Notes under the pieces: model-generated
Databases searched by the model: none
Seen by the model: the letters and a program-made list of their open reading frames with translations, nothing else
Told to the model about the DNA's origin: nothing
Shown: in pieces, positions 53,230 to 61,296 of the stretch
How positions within the stretch are numbered: position 1 is the stretch's first letter
How the letters are laid out: each line of letters opens with the position of its first letter
Translations under genes and position numbers: made by a program
Source: Aerococcus sanguinicola
Lineage (GTDB): Bacteria > Bacillota > Bacilli > Lactobacillales > Aerococcaceae
Direction of reading: 5' to 3'
Length of the DNA: 64,000 bases
Assembly (NCBI RefSeq): GCF_008726925.1
Contig: NZ_VYWO01000006.1
Span: 1-64,000, forward strand

Positions 53230-54378
53230 TTATTTTTGATAAGCGACTTGTCCGTTGATATAGGTAGCTTGGAGTTCAAGCTGGGGTGTCATGACAATGA
53301 AATCAGCCGCACGTCCCGCCTTGATGGAGCCACAGCGGTCATCAATGGCTACGCTGCGGGCGGCAACTGCACTGGCCATATTCAAGGCTTCGTGGACCGT
53401 TGTTAATTCCCAGTCAACTAAGTTGCGGACCGCATCCTTGAGTTGGAGGACTGAACCAGCTAGGCTGCCATTGGCTAAGCGGGCAGCGCCGTCTTTCACC
53501 TCAACCGGATATTCGCCTAAGGTATAATTGCCATCTTCCAAGCCACCAGCCCGCATGCAATCTGTCACTAAGAGGGTGTTAGTCACATTGCGCGCATTGA
53601 GCAGGGCCTTAATGGCTGCGGGGTTAACGTGGTGGCCGTCTGCAATCACTTCCGCATAGGTGTTCTGCAGGGTCATGGCAGCCCCCACAACGCCAGGTTC
53701 CCGGTGGTGGAGCCCACTCATTCCATTAAAGGTATGAACGAATAAACTGGCTCCCTGGTCAACTGCACGTCGGGCCTGGTCATAACTGGCATCGGTATGG
53801 CCAATGGCTACCTTGACATCGAGTGCCTTAGCCCGTTCAATAAAGGCTGCGGTTTCAGGATATTCAGGGGCTAGGGCCGCCTTGCGGATTAAATCCTTGG
53901 CGGAAGCCTGCCACTGGTCTAGTACATCAGGGCTCGGTGCGATGAAGTAGTCCGGGTTCTGAGCTCCCTTGTGGGCTTCCACAAAGAAAGGCCCTTCCAG
54001 GAAGATACCCTGGATCTTAGCCCCTTTATCTTCTTCTGCCACCTCTGCCACCACCGCAACGGCGCGGTCGGTTTCTTCCACAGAAGCCGTCAGTGTCGTT
54101 GCTAAGAAACTGGTGACCCCGGTTGCGGGTAAGCCTTGGCGGATGGTCTCAACAGCTTCTGGCGTCGCATCCATCACGTCCGAACCATTGAAGCCGTGGA
54201 TGTGTGTGTCCACTAGACCCGGCCCAATCCAATAGCCGCTATAGTCTAGGGTCTCATCACTGTCCCCACTATCTTCTTGGCTATAACGAAGGAACTTGCC
54301 ATCTTCAATAATTAAATAACCTGGACCTAGAATTTCATTTTCTAAGAAAAACTTGTCCGCTTTTATAGCTTGTCGCAT
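53230..54378 (-). CDS. nagA: N-acetylglucosamine/galactosamine-6-phosphate deacetylase
   Basis: Amidohydrolase of about 382 residues that removes acetate from N-acetylhexosamine-6-phosphates. Features are the metal-site VDTHIHGFNG near residue 56, FLEGPFF near 125, VAIGHTDASY near 190 and VHTFNGMSGLHHREPG near 215, with the catalytic aspartate in LLVTDCMRAGG. The start is placed at 54378 behind AAAGGATG; an ATG nine bases earlier is also possible. It leads the operon and could serve both the NanE product and GalNAc-6-phosphate, so it may be shared by the two glycan routes. Confidence 0.9.
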   Translation of the reverse strand: MRQAIKADKFFLENEILGPGYLIIEDGKFLRYSQEDSGDSDETLDYSGYWIGPGLVDTHIHGFNGSDVMDATPEAVETIRQGLPATGVTSFLATTLTASVEETDRAVAVVAEVAEEDKGAKIQGIFLEGPFFVEAHKGAQNPDYFIAPSPDVLDQWQASAKDLIRKAALAPEYPETAAFIERAKALDVKVAIGHTDASYDQARRAVDQGASLFVHTFNGMSGLHHREPGVVGAAMTLQNTYAEVIADGHHVNPAAIKALLNARNVTNTLLVTDCMRAGGLEDGNYTLGEYPVEVKDGAARLANGSLAGSVLQLKDAVRNLVDWELTTVHEALNMASAVAARSVAIDDRCGSIKAGRAADFIVMTPQLELQATYINGQVAYQK

Positions 54379-54412
54379 CGGAGTCATCCTTTCTTTTTTG
54401 AACATCCTGACA

Positions 54413-54440
54413 AGTGGTATTACATGTCATTACCAGTTAA
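54413..54440. promoter_or_regulatory. Candidate GntR operator before nagA
   Basis: ACATGTCATTACCAGTTAA (54422-54440) recurs with one change before the GntR gene. With the upstream GTGGTATTAC it forms an imperfect dyad around TGGTA/TACCA. It lies just downstream of the nagA promoter. Confidence 0.62.
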
Positions 54441-54454
54441 TGTAAGCGTATTCT
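54441..54454. promoter_or_regulatory. Candidate cre in the nagA promoter
   Basis: TGTAAGCGTATTCT fits the loose cre pattern TGNAARCGNWWWCW and overlaps the -10. Confidence 0.5.
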
Positions 54455-54473
54455 TTTTTGGCCGATTTGTCAA
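54445..54473 (-). promoter_or_regulatory. Promoter of the nagA-to-EIIA operon
   Basis: Minus strand TTGACA (54473-54468) and TACGCT (54450-54445) with a 17-base spacer. Confidence 0.65.
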
Positions 54474-54528
54474 GTCTTTTTAAAGAATTGCTTAATTTTT
54501 TATATTTAGAGCAGATAGACAATCCCCA

Positions 54529-55263
54529 TTATTGGCCTTGGAAGCTTAAATGATAGGAGAATTGGTCGGCCCGTGCGGTCGAAATCGTGAATTCAATAAT
54601 TTCGTCAGCCAGGTTATAAGAGAGGCGCTCAATCTTGAGGCAGGGATTATTGGGATTCGTGCCCAGCACTTCGGCTTCTAGCTTGGTCATGAGGGCCGCT
54701 GTAATCTCTTCATTGGCAACAGAAATCTCCTGGTTATAATTCTGACGAAAGACCTCATAAAGAGGCTTCTTCTCGAGGAGGTCCGCCGTCAAACCTGGAA
54801 AGGCCCGAGCAGGTAGATAGGTCCGCTCCACCATCATCGGATCGCCATCCGCTAAACGCAAGCGGTCGATCCGGTAAAGCTTCTCATCCGGTAAAAGATC
54901 CAGCTGGCGGCCTAGTAGATAGTTGGCTGGCTCCAAAGCAAAGTCTAAGATCTGACTCGATGGGGTCTTCCCAATCTTCTTCATGCCCTCAGTAAAGCTG
55001 TAGCTCTCTGCCAAGTTCTTGCGGTGGGACTGGCGGTCTGCCACAAAGGTCCCTAGGCCGTGCCGCTTGTAGATATAGCCCATATTGAGCAATTCCGTCA
55101 AAGCCTGGCGCACTGTCGTCCGACTCACCCCATAAGTCTCGCAAATCTCTCGCTCTGAGAGAATCTTGTCACCTGGAGCATACTGGTCACCAATGAGTTG
55201 GATCAAGGCTTCAACCAGCTGAACATATAAGGCTTCGGAAGAGTTCTTCCGTAACGCTGTCAT
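54529..55263 (-). CDS. GntR/HutC-family regulator of the amino sugar operon
   Basis: Regulator of 244 residues. The N-terminal GntR winged helix (SEREICETYGVSRTTVRQALTELLNMGYIYKRHGLGTFV) is followed by a UTRA effector domain (about 90-240; RIDRLRLADGDPMMVERTYLP). It resembles NagR/YvoA-type repressors that sense glucosamine-6-phosphate or GlcNAc-6-phosphate. A near-identical 19-base site occurs before it and before nagA, so it probably controls itself and the operon. Confidence 0.88.
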   Translation of the reverse strand: MTALRKNSSEALYVQLVEALIQLIGDQYAPGDKILSEREICETYGVSRTTVRQALTELLNMGYIYKRHGLGTFVADRQSHRKNLAESYSFTEGMKKIGKTPSSQILDFALEPANYLLGRQLDLLPDEKLYRIDRLRLADGDPMMVERTYLPARAFPGLTADLLEKKPLYEVFRQNYNQEISVANEEITAALMTKLEAEVLGTNPNNPCLKIERLSYNLADEIIEFTISTARADQFSYHLSFQGQ

Positions 55264-55290
55264 AAAATCATCCTTCTTAACTATAGATTC

Positions 55291-55326
55291 ACTGGTTGCT
55301 TGTCACCACTTGTCATTACCAGTTAA
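55291..55326. promoter_or_regulatory. Candidate GntR operator before its own gene
   Basis: ACTTGTCATTACCAGTTAA (55308-55326) matches 18 of 19 bases of the nagA site. ACTGGT (55291-55296) and ACCAGT (55318-55323) give an outer dyad. Confidence 0.62.
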
Positions 55327-55451
55327 GCCAACTGTACCCCCTTTCATAGGGAAAGTCAATTGGAATTGTGGAAAAGAAAGTCAACATGATTATAAAATAT
55401 GATGGATTGCCTTTTCTAACCATTCATTATTTATAAATAAACAGCATTTTA
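55327..55451. other. Intergenic segment between the GntR gene and the cysK terminator
   Basis: AT-rich; nothing recognised beyond possible promoter elements of the GntR gene. Confidence 0.35.
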
Positions 55452-55487
55452 ACAGGCCACTCCTGTACTAAGACAGAAGCGGCCTGT
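55452..55487 (-). terminator. Terminator-like hairpin after cysK
   Basis: ACAGGCC (55452-55458) pairs with GGCCTGT (55481-55487), with an inner CTGT/ACAG stem. The minus-strand continuation TTAAAAT is a poor U-run. Confidence 0.5.
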
Positions 55488-55560
55488 CAATGGTTCTATA
55501 ACAAATTATTACTACAAGCTACTCAAATAGCACAAACACCATTTCAAAGAAGATAAAGCC

Positions 55561-56508
55561 TTAATCTCTCACTGGTACATAACTTCCCCTAGCCATAAAG
55601 ATATCAGAATTTAAGTAACGTTCTCCTGTATCAGGTGCAATGGCAACAACAATTTTGCCTGGGCCTAATTGCTTAGCGACTTCAATGGCGGCAACCGTGT
55701 TGGCACCACTCGAAATCCCCGCAAAGATACTCTCTTCCCGGCCCAAACGTCGGGTCATTTCAATGGCCGCCTCCGACGACACGTCCAAAACTTCATCGTA
55801 AATGTCGGTGTCTAGGGTCTCGGGAATAATCCCTGGTCCAATCCCTTGAATCTTATGAGGGCCCTTGTCTTGACCATGGAGGACCGCTGATTCAGCTGGC
55901 TCTACCGCATAAATTTGAACATCTTCGCTCTTGCTTCTCAAATATCTGGCAATACCAGTCAGGGTCCCACCAGTGCCTGCACCAGCTACAAAAGCATCAG
56001 GTGCTTGACCGAGCGCCTCATAGATTTCAGGTCCAGTTGTTTTAACATGGGTTTCTGGATTGGCAGGATTGGAGAATTGCCGCATGAAGACATAGCCCTC
56101 TTCTTGGTCATAAGCTTCGCCGGCGGCCACTAAGTCCTCAACGCCGCCTTTATGGTCACGAAATTCAACTTGGGCACCATAGGCTTTAAGAATTTCGACT
56201 CGGGCAGGGTCGGCACTGTCCGGCATCAAGATCAGTACCTGGTAGCCCCGTGCTGGGCCAATCAGAGCTAACCCCACTCCAGTGTTCCCGGTCGAAGCTT
56301 CAACAATCGTATCTCCTTCTTGCAAGCGACCTTTCTCTTCGGCATCTAGAATCATATTGAGGGCCGTTCGTGATTTAATGCTCCCACCAATATTGAAGGA
56401 TTCCAGCTTAAGGTAGACGTCTGCTGCTCCCTCAGGCACGATATGATTCAATTTGAATAAGGGGGTATTGCCCACTAAGTCAGTAATGTCGTTCGTTACA
56501 ATTGCCAT
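55561..56508 (-). CDS. cysK: Cysteine synthase A (O-acetylserine sulfhydrylase)
   Basis: PLP enzyme of about 315 residues that makes cysteine from O-acetylserine and sulfide. Features are LVGNTPLFKLN at the N-terminus, the PLP lysine in GGSIKSRTA near residue 45, the EASTGNTGVGLA loop near 70 and the phosphate loop GAGTGGTLTG near 180. The ATG at 56508 follows AAGGAAG; an upstream frame extension lacks a site. It is divergent from the MetE-like operon, consistent with a sulfur metabolism region. Confidence 0.93.
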   Translation of the reverse strand: MAIVTNDITDLVGNTPLFKLNHIVPEGAADVYLKLESFNIGGSIKSRTALNMILDAEEKGRLQEGDTIVEASTGNTGVGLALIGPARGYQVLILMPDSADPARVEILKAYGAQVEFRDHKGGVEDLVAAGEAYDQEEGYVFMRQFSNPANPETHVKTTGPEIYEALGQAPDAFVAGAGTGGTLTGIARYLRSKSEDVQIYAVEPAESAVLHGQDKGPHKIQGIGPGIIPETLDTDIYDEVLDVSSEAAIEMTRRLGREESIFAGISSGANTVAAIEVAKQLGPGKIVVAIAPDTGERYLNSDIFMARGSYVPVRD

Positions 56509-56597
56509 AATTTTCTTCCTTCTTTCTACATTCACAAGGGCTAGGACAGAAGCTCTAGCTACTCATTGAAAGCTTGTTAAAAAGAATATTGCCTAGG

Positions 56598-56626
56598 ATT
56601 ATAGCACGCGAATCGGCAGGCTTCAA
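56598..56626 (-). promoter_or_regulatory. Promoter of cysK
   Basis: Minus strand TTGAAG (56626-56621) and TATAAT (56603-56598), 17-base spacer, about 90 bases upstream of the ATG. The leader contains a short GCTAG/CTAGC hairpin. Confidence 0.72.
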
Positions 56627-56747
56627 TTTCATCAAACAGCCACTTTCTCTAGTTCATTTGCTTGATTTAACAGCATTATTAGCTGGTCTCCCCTAACCCT
56701 GATCACTCCTGATCGCTTATTGCTTCAGTCGATAAACGATCTATTGA

Positions 56748-56776
56748 TTGACAATAACGATCATGAAGACTAACAT
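56748..56776 (+). promoter_or_regulatory. Promoter of the MetE-like/ABC/GST operon
   Basis: TTGACA (56748-56753) and TAACAT (56771-56776), 17-base spacer. The rest of the cysK to MetE-like intergenic region (56627-56747) shows no T-box or riboswitch that I recognise. Confidence 0.72.
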
Positions 56777-56777
56777 T

Positions 56778-56816
56778 AAGTAAGCTATTTATGGCTATCT
56801 AAAAGTAAGCTATTTA
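56778..56816 (+). repeat. Direct repeat in the leader of the MetE-like operon
   Basis: AAGTAAGCTATTTA occurs at 56778-56791 and 56803-56816, a 25-base period directly downstream of the -10 box. The position suits a repressor that binds two or more turns apart. Confidence 0.65.
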
Positions 56817-56829
56817 AAAGGAGACTATC

Positions 56830-57987
56830 ATGAAGAAACGTTATGACATCGTAGGAAGTTTCCTGCGACCTGCCCAAGTCCTCCAAGCCCGAAAGCAACA
56901 CAGCCAAGGTCAAATTACTGATGCTGATTTACGCCAGGTGGAAGACCAGGCCATCAGAGAGCTCGTCGCCAAACAGGTAGAGCTAGGCTACGGCCAAGTG
57001 ACAGATGGTGAAGTTCGCCGTACTTGGTGGCACCTGGACTTCTTCTGGGCTTTAACGGGTGTTGAGGCAGTAAATCGTCAGCGGACCGCAGCGAATTTCC
57101 ACCTATCAGAAACAGAAGTGAAATACCAGGCCGACAGTCTAGACTTGGTGGCTAAACTATCGGGAGAAGACCATCCCTTTGTTGATGACTTTATTTTTCT
57201 CCGGGATGTGGCGGCTGACTATGAAGGTGTAGACGCTAAAATCACCCTCCCTTCGCCAGCCCGACTCTACTATGACTTGACCTCAACCGAGGCTGGTTTG
57301 GCTAATGTCAAGCGGATTTATCCTAATAAGGAAGGGCTCTTCCAGGATATCCAGTCCAGCTATCAGAAGGTCCTCGAAGACCTCTACCAAGCTGGTGCCC
57401 GCTTCCTCCAGTTCGATGACCCCATCTGGATTACCCTTGTCGACCGCGACCGCTTCGAGAAGATCTACGCCTTCCGCAATGAAGATTTCGACCAACTTGC
57501 TGAATCTTTGGCCGAAGATTTCGTTCAAGTCAACAATGCGGTACTTAAGGCGCGTCCCTCTGACCTCGTTATTAGCACCCACAATTGCCGGGGCAATTTC
57601 CGGTCGCAGTGGGCTTCCCAAGGGGCTTATGATGCGATTGCCCCTTATGCCTTTGCCCAGCAAGATTTCGACCGTCAGTTCTTGGAATACGATACGGACC
57701 GGGCAGGAGGCTTCGAAGCGCTTCGTGAAGTACCTGACTCCGTTGATGTAGTCCTAGGTCTTATCACCTCCAAAGAAGCTGATCTCGAAGATCCGGATAC
57801 CATTATCCAGCGCGTCGAGGAAGCTAGTCACTACCACCCCCTCGACAAGCTCTACCTCAGTCCCCAGTGCGGCTTTGCTTCAACGGAAGAAGGCAATCTG
57901 CTGACTGAAGCCGACCAGTGGCAGAAACTGGCCCATATCCGCGACATCGCCCGCCGTATTTGGTCCGACGCCGACCATGTCCACTAA
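56830..57987 (+). CDS. MetE C-terminal-domain-like protein (YxjG/YxjH family)
   Basis: A 385-residue protein related to the catalytic half of cobalamin-independent methionine synthase. Zinc-ligand motifs are visible: STHNCRGNF near residue 253 (His and Cys) and LSPQCGFAST near 345 (Cys). It starts KKRYDIVGSFLRPAQVLQAR, typical of the short YxjG family, which lacks the N-terminal folate-binding half. It may transfer methyl groups to homocysteine or another thiol from an unknown donor. It leads the operon that imports and processes a probable sulfur compound. Confidence 0.85.
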   Translation: MKKRYDIVGSFLRPAQVLQARKQHSQGQITDADLRQVEDQAIRELVAKQVELGYGQVTDGEVRRTWWHLDFFWALTGVEAVNRQRTAANFHLSETEVKYQADSLDLVAKLSGEDHPFVDDFIFLRDVAADYEGVDAKITLPSPARLYYDLTSTEAGLANVKRIYPNKEGLFQDIQSSYQKVLEDLYQAGARFLQFDDPIWITLVDRDRFEKIYAFRNEDFDQLAESLAEDFVQVNNAVLKARPSDLVISTHNCRGNFRSQWASQGAYDAIAPYAFAQQDFDRQFLEYDTDRAGGFEALREVPDSVDVVLGLITSKEADLEDPDTIIQRVEEASHYHPLDKLYLSPQCGFASTEEGNLLTEADQWQKLAHIRDIARRIWSDADHVH

Positions 57988-58004
57988 GAAAGAAGGAAAT
58001 TTGA

Positions 58005-58889
58005 ATGAAAAAACTTACTAAACGTCTCAGCCTCAGCCTCCTCAGTCTCTTCTTCCTAGGTGCCTGCGCCCTATCAGATAGTGGGGCCAGCTCGACTGCC
58101 TCTTCATCGTCTAGCGACGCCGACTCAGCAACTGTCATCGCTGGGACAGGTGGGACGCCGGCCCCCTATGTCACTGTTGATGACCAGAATAATCTCACGG
58201 GTTATGACATTGATGTCATCAAGGAGGTTTTCAAACGCCTGCCTGATCGCGAGCTTAAATTAGAGCTCACCGATATCCCTTCAGTCCTCACCGGTGTTAA
58301 TACTGGGAACTACGATATTGGAGTAAACAACTTTAGCTACAATGAAGAGCGAGCCCAAAATTACCTCTACTCTTACCCGTACAATAATGCCAACTACTGC
58401 TTCATCCACCATAAGGACCAAACCATTGAGAACCTTGATCAAGCTGCCGAAGCTGGCTTAACCTATGTGGGAGACCCTTCCACCAACAACACGGCAGCCG
58501 TCAAGAAATACAATGAAGACCACCCTGACAAGGCCATTCAGATCGAATACACAGATGCAGAAATTCCCGTCAAGTACCAACAGATTGAAGCAGATCCGAA
58601 GAAATTTGCCATCGATGACTATCCCATCTATAACCTCAACCAAGAGAACTACCACTATGACCAATTAGAAGCCCATCCGATGAGTGAACAGGATAATGAT
58701 TATCTCACCACCTCTATCCTGGCCTACTTCCTCTTCGCTAAGAATGATAAAGGCCAAGCCCTGCGCGAAGAAGTCAACCAAGTGCTCAAGGAAATGGCTG
58801 AGGACGGGACCATTAAGAAATTGACTGAACAACACTTTGGCAAGGACCAAACCCCTGCCAAAGAGCACTATGAAAAGCCCTTGAACTAG
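58005..58889 (+). CDS. Amino acid ABC transporter substrate-binding lipoprotein (cystine/sulfur-type)
   Basis: Lipoprotein of 294 residues. The signal peptide ends in the lipobox LGAC near residue 22, followed by a Ser-rich linker. The mature part is a type 3 amino-acid binding domain (GYDIDVIKEVFKRLP, DIPSVLTGVNTGNYDIGVNNFSYNEERAQ). Its closest-looking relatives serve cystine and S-substituted cysteines. The matching permease and ATPase genes are the last two genes of the same operon. The ligand is inferred from the sulfur context. Confidence 0.85.
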   Translation: MKKLTKRLSLSLLSLFFLGACALSDSGASSTASSSSSDADSATVIAGTGGTPAPYVTVDDQNNLTGYDIDVIKEVFKRLPDRELKLELTDIPSVLTGVNTGNYDIGVNNFSYNEERAQNYLYSYPYNNANYCFIHHKDQTIENLDQAAEAGLTYVGDPSTNNTAAVKKYNEDHPDKAIQIEYTDAEIPVKYQQIEADPKKFAIDDYPIYNLNQENYHYDQLEAHPMSEQDNDYLTTSILAYFLFAKNDKGQALREEVNQVLKEMAEDGTIKKLTEQHFGKDQTPAKEHYEKPLN

Positions 58890-58901
58890 GAGGCTGATCC
58901 T

Positions 58902-59366
58902 ATGGAAATCCACCGCGTTCAAGGCCTAAGCTGGCAGCTGGCTGGCGTCCACTATGTGCGTATTGCGGCTTCTAACCCGGCCCCTCTCTCTGCTCCCTTG
59001 CCGCTCGAATTCGCCGATGACCAAGCGGATAGCCGTTATATCCTGGTCATGGAAGGCGACCAGCCTGTCGCTACTTGCCGGCTCCGCCAGCTTGACCAAG
59101 AGACTGGGCAGATTGAACGGGTGGCCACTGTTCCCTGGCAGGAAGGTCGTGGCTATGGCCGGGCAGGGGTACAAGCCGCTGAAGCCTGGTTGACCGAATC
59201 CGGTTGCCAGCGTTTCTTAATCAATTCTAGGACAGCTGTCCAGGCCTTCTATGAGAAGCAGGGCTACCAGGCCATCAGCCAAGAAGTCACCGGCCAGCCT
59301 CCTTTTGATTGTATTCTACTCGCTAAATCCCTCAAAACAAGTAAAGGAGACGATATTAATGACTAA
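58902..59366 (+). CDS. GNAT family N-acetyltransferase in the sulfur-import operon
   Basis: Acetyltransferase of 154 residues of the ElaA/YkwB-like shape, with the acetyl-CoA loop QEGRGYGRAGVQAAE near residue 85 and VQAFYEKQGYQAIS near 122. It overlaps the next gene by eight bases. In Bacillus, GNAT enzymes in comparable cysteine-conjugate operons (ytm, yxe) N-acetylate S-substituted cysteines; a similar role is inferred here. Confidence 0.82.
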   Translation: MEIHRVQGLSWQLAGVHYVRIAASNPAPLSAPLPLEFADDQADSRYILVMEGDQPVATCRLRQLDQETGQIERVATVPWQEGRGYGRAGVQAAEAWLTESGCQRFLINSRTAVQAFYEKQGYQAISQEVTGQPPFDCILLAKSLKTSKGDDIND

Positions 59367-60318
59367 AGACCATATTGCACGTCGCGAAGATGCCCACGAA
59401 ATCAGTGAATCCGGAGCCTTTGTTCGCCAGAAGAACCGTTTCGATACGCCATTCGGTGATGGCGAGGGTGAATTACCGGTTGAAGCTGGCCGCTATCGCC
59501 TGCTCTGGGCGCCCATCTGTCCCTGGGCCCACCGGTCTGTAATTGCTCGTGAACTCTTGGGCCTCCAAGATGTGATTTCTCTGGGTACCGCTAAACCCGT
59601 CCGGACAGATGCCGGCTGGGACTTCTCAGAAGACCCTAACGGCGGTATCCTGCCAGGCTCCGACTACAAGTACCTGCCTGAAATTTATGCGGCAACAGAT
59701 CCTGACTACCAAGGCCGGGCGACCGTGCCAACTGTTGTCGATACGAAAACGGGCAAGGTCGTCAACAATGACTACTTCAATCTGACCTATTACTGGGAAG
59801 AAGAATTCAAGCCCTTCCACAAAGAAGGGGCGCCCGACCTCTTCCCTAAGGCTCTTCAATCAGAGATCCGCGAATTTAACGACATGCTCTTTAATGAGGT
59901 CAACAATGCCGTCTACAAGTGCGGCTTCGCCCAAAGTCAAGAAGCCTATGAAGAGAACTATGACTTACTCTTCAACCGCTTAGACCAATTGGAAGAGCGC
60001 TTGAGTAAGCAGCGTTACCTCTTTGGAGACCAGATCACCGATAGTGATATTCGCTTCTATGTGACCCTAGCTCGCTTTGATGTGTCCTACTATCCTGAAT
60101 TCAAGGCCAACCGGAACCGCATCATCGACTTCCCGAACATCTGGAACTATGCCAAGGACCTCTACCAAACGCCAGGCTTTGGTTCAACCACCGATTTCAC
60201 CCAAATTAAGATGGGCTACTCCCTCGGTAATGTCGGCCATAACCCCTACCATATCCTAGCCAAGGGGCCCGATACCTCTATTTGGAATGAGCCCCATGAC
60301 CGCGACCGCTTCAATTAA
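59359..60318 (+). CDS. Glutathionyl-hydroquinone reductase-like GST-fold protein
   Basis: Protein of about 319 residues of the Xi-class GST (YqjG/EcmB-like) family. The thioredoxin-like half has the catalytic cysteine in APICPWAHRS near residue 58, the canonical CPWAHR box, and a helical C-terminal half with TDSDIRFYVTLARFDVSY. Family enzymes reductively remove glutathione from glutathionyl-hydroquinones. The frame can open earlier, but the ATG at 59359 has AAAGGAG at good spacing. Placed in an importer operon, it may cleave a thioether of the imported compound. Confidence 0.87.
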   Translation: MTKDHIARREDAHEISESGAFVRQKNRFDTPFGDGEGELPVEAGRYRLLWAPICPWAHRSVIARELLGLQDVISLGTAKPVRTDAGWDFSEDPNGGILPGSDYKYLPEIYAATDPDYQGRATVPTVVDTKTGKVVNNDYFNLTYYWEEEFKPFHKEGAPDLFPKALQSEIREFNDMLFNEVNNAVYKCGFAQSQEAYEENYDLLFNRLDQLEERLSKQRYLFGDQITDSDIRFYVTLARFDVSYYPEFKANRNRIIDFPNIWNYAKDLYQTPGFGSTTDFTQIKMGYSLGNVGHNPYHILAKGPDTSIWNEPHDRDRFN

Positions 60319-60329
60319 GGAGGTATGAG

Positions 60330-61274
60330 ATGAGTAAACACCCAGTCTTCGCTAAAGAAATCCAATCTGATGGGTCTTTTGTCCAACAAGCCAATGCCCT
60401 AGCGACCCCTTTCTCCTATGAGGAAGGCGGTTTGCGACCAGAAGCCAACCGCTATCAACTGGTCTGGATGCCCGCCTGTCCTCACGCCCATAAGGTGGTC
60501 ATTGCCATCCACTTATTGGGCTTAGACCAAGTCATTCCCATCAGCGCGACAGGCCCCTATCGGACAGACCAGGGCTGGGTCTTCTCTGACTATCCCGGTG
60601 GCCGCGACCCGCTGACAGGGGCCCGATCTACCCTAGAGCTCTACCAGCGAAGCCTTCCAGACTATGACCTCCGCCCTACTGTCCCACTCATGGTCGACCT
60701 TGCCAGCGGCCAGGCGGTCAACAATGACCATAAGACGTTAAGCCTTCAACTCGAAACGGTCTGGAAAGACTTCCACGCTGAAGGCGCCCCCAATCTCTAT
60801 CCTGAAGCCTTACGCTCCGAGATCGACCGCCTAAACCGGCTCATCTATGAAGAAATTAATGTTGGCTTCTACAAGGTTGGCTTCGCGGAAAGCCAGTCTG
60901 CTTATGAGAAGGCTTATAACAACTTATTTGAAAACTTAGACTTTTTAGAAGATCGGCTGCGTCAGTCCCGCTATCTCTGTGGGGACCAGCTGACGGATGC
61001 CGACCTTAGACTCTATCCTTCCCTGGCCCGCTACGATGTGGTCTATTATGATGAGTTCCGCTGCCGTGAGCGCCGACTCAGGGATTATCCCAATCTCTGG
61101 CGCTATGCCCGAGACCTCTACCAGATCCCTGCTTTTGGCGAGACGACCGACTTTGACTTCATCAAGGAATCCTACTACCGGTCGCCCCACCTCAAGGCCC
61201 TCTTCGGTAACAGCCACAATATCCTGCCTAAGGGGCCCGACCTTGCGCCTTGGCAGCAGGTCCCGATCAACTAA
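60330..61274 (+). CDS. Second glutathionyl-hydroquinone reductase-like paralogue (CPHAHK variant)
   Basis: A 314-residue homologue of the preceding gene, 11 bases downstream, sharing the overall layout (FVQQANALATPFSYEEGG, LCGDQLTDADLRLYPSLARYDVVYY). Its active-site box reads CPHAHK instead of CPWAHR: the cysteine is kept but the tryptophan that packs the glutathione site is lost. The pair may act as a heterodimer or on different substrates. It precedes the permease gene. Confidence 0.83.
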   Translation: MSKHPVFAKEIQSDGSFVQQANALATPFSYEEGGLRPEANRYQLVWMPACPHAHKVVIAIHLLGLDQVIPISATGPYRTDQGWVFSDYPGGRDPLTGARSTLELYQRSLPDYDLRPTVPLMVDLASGQAVNNDHKTLSLQLETVWKDFHAEGAPNLYPEALRSEIDRLNRLIYEEINVGFYKVGFAESQSAYEKAYNNLFENLDFLEDRLRQSRYLCGDQLTDADLRLYPSLARYDVVYYDEFRCRERRLRDYPNLWRYARDLYQIPAFGETTDFDFIKESYYRSPHLKALFGNSHNILPKGPDLAPWQQVPIN

Positions 61275-61296
61275 TTGCTAACAAAGGAGTGTTATC

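Noticed and set aside
56509..56829. T-box leader upstream of cysK or the MetE-like gene
   Set aside because: No T-box core sequence (the conserved TGG-containing bulge) or terminator/antiterminator pair is visible on either strand.
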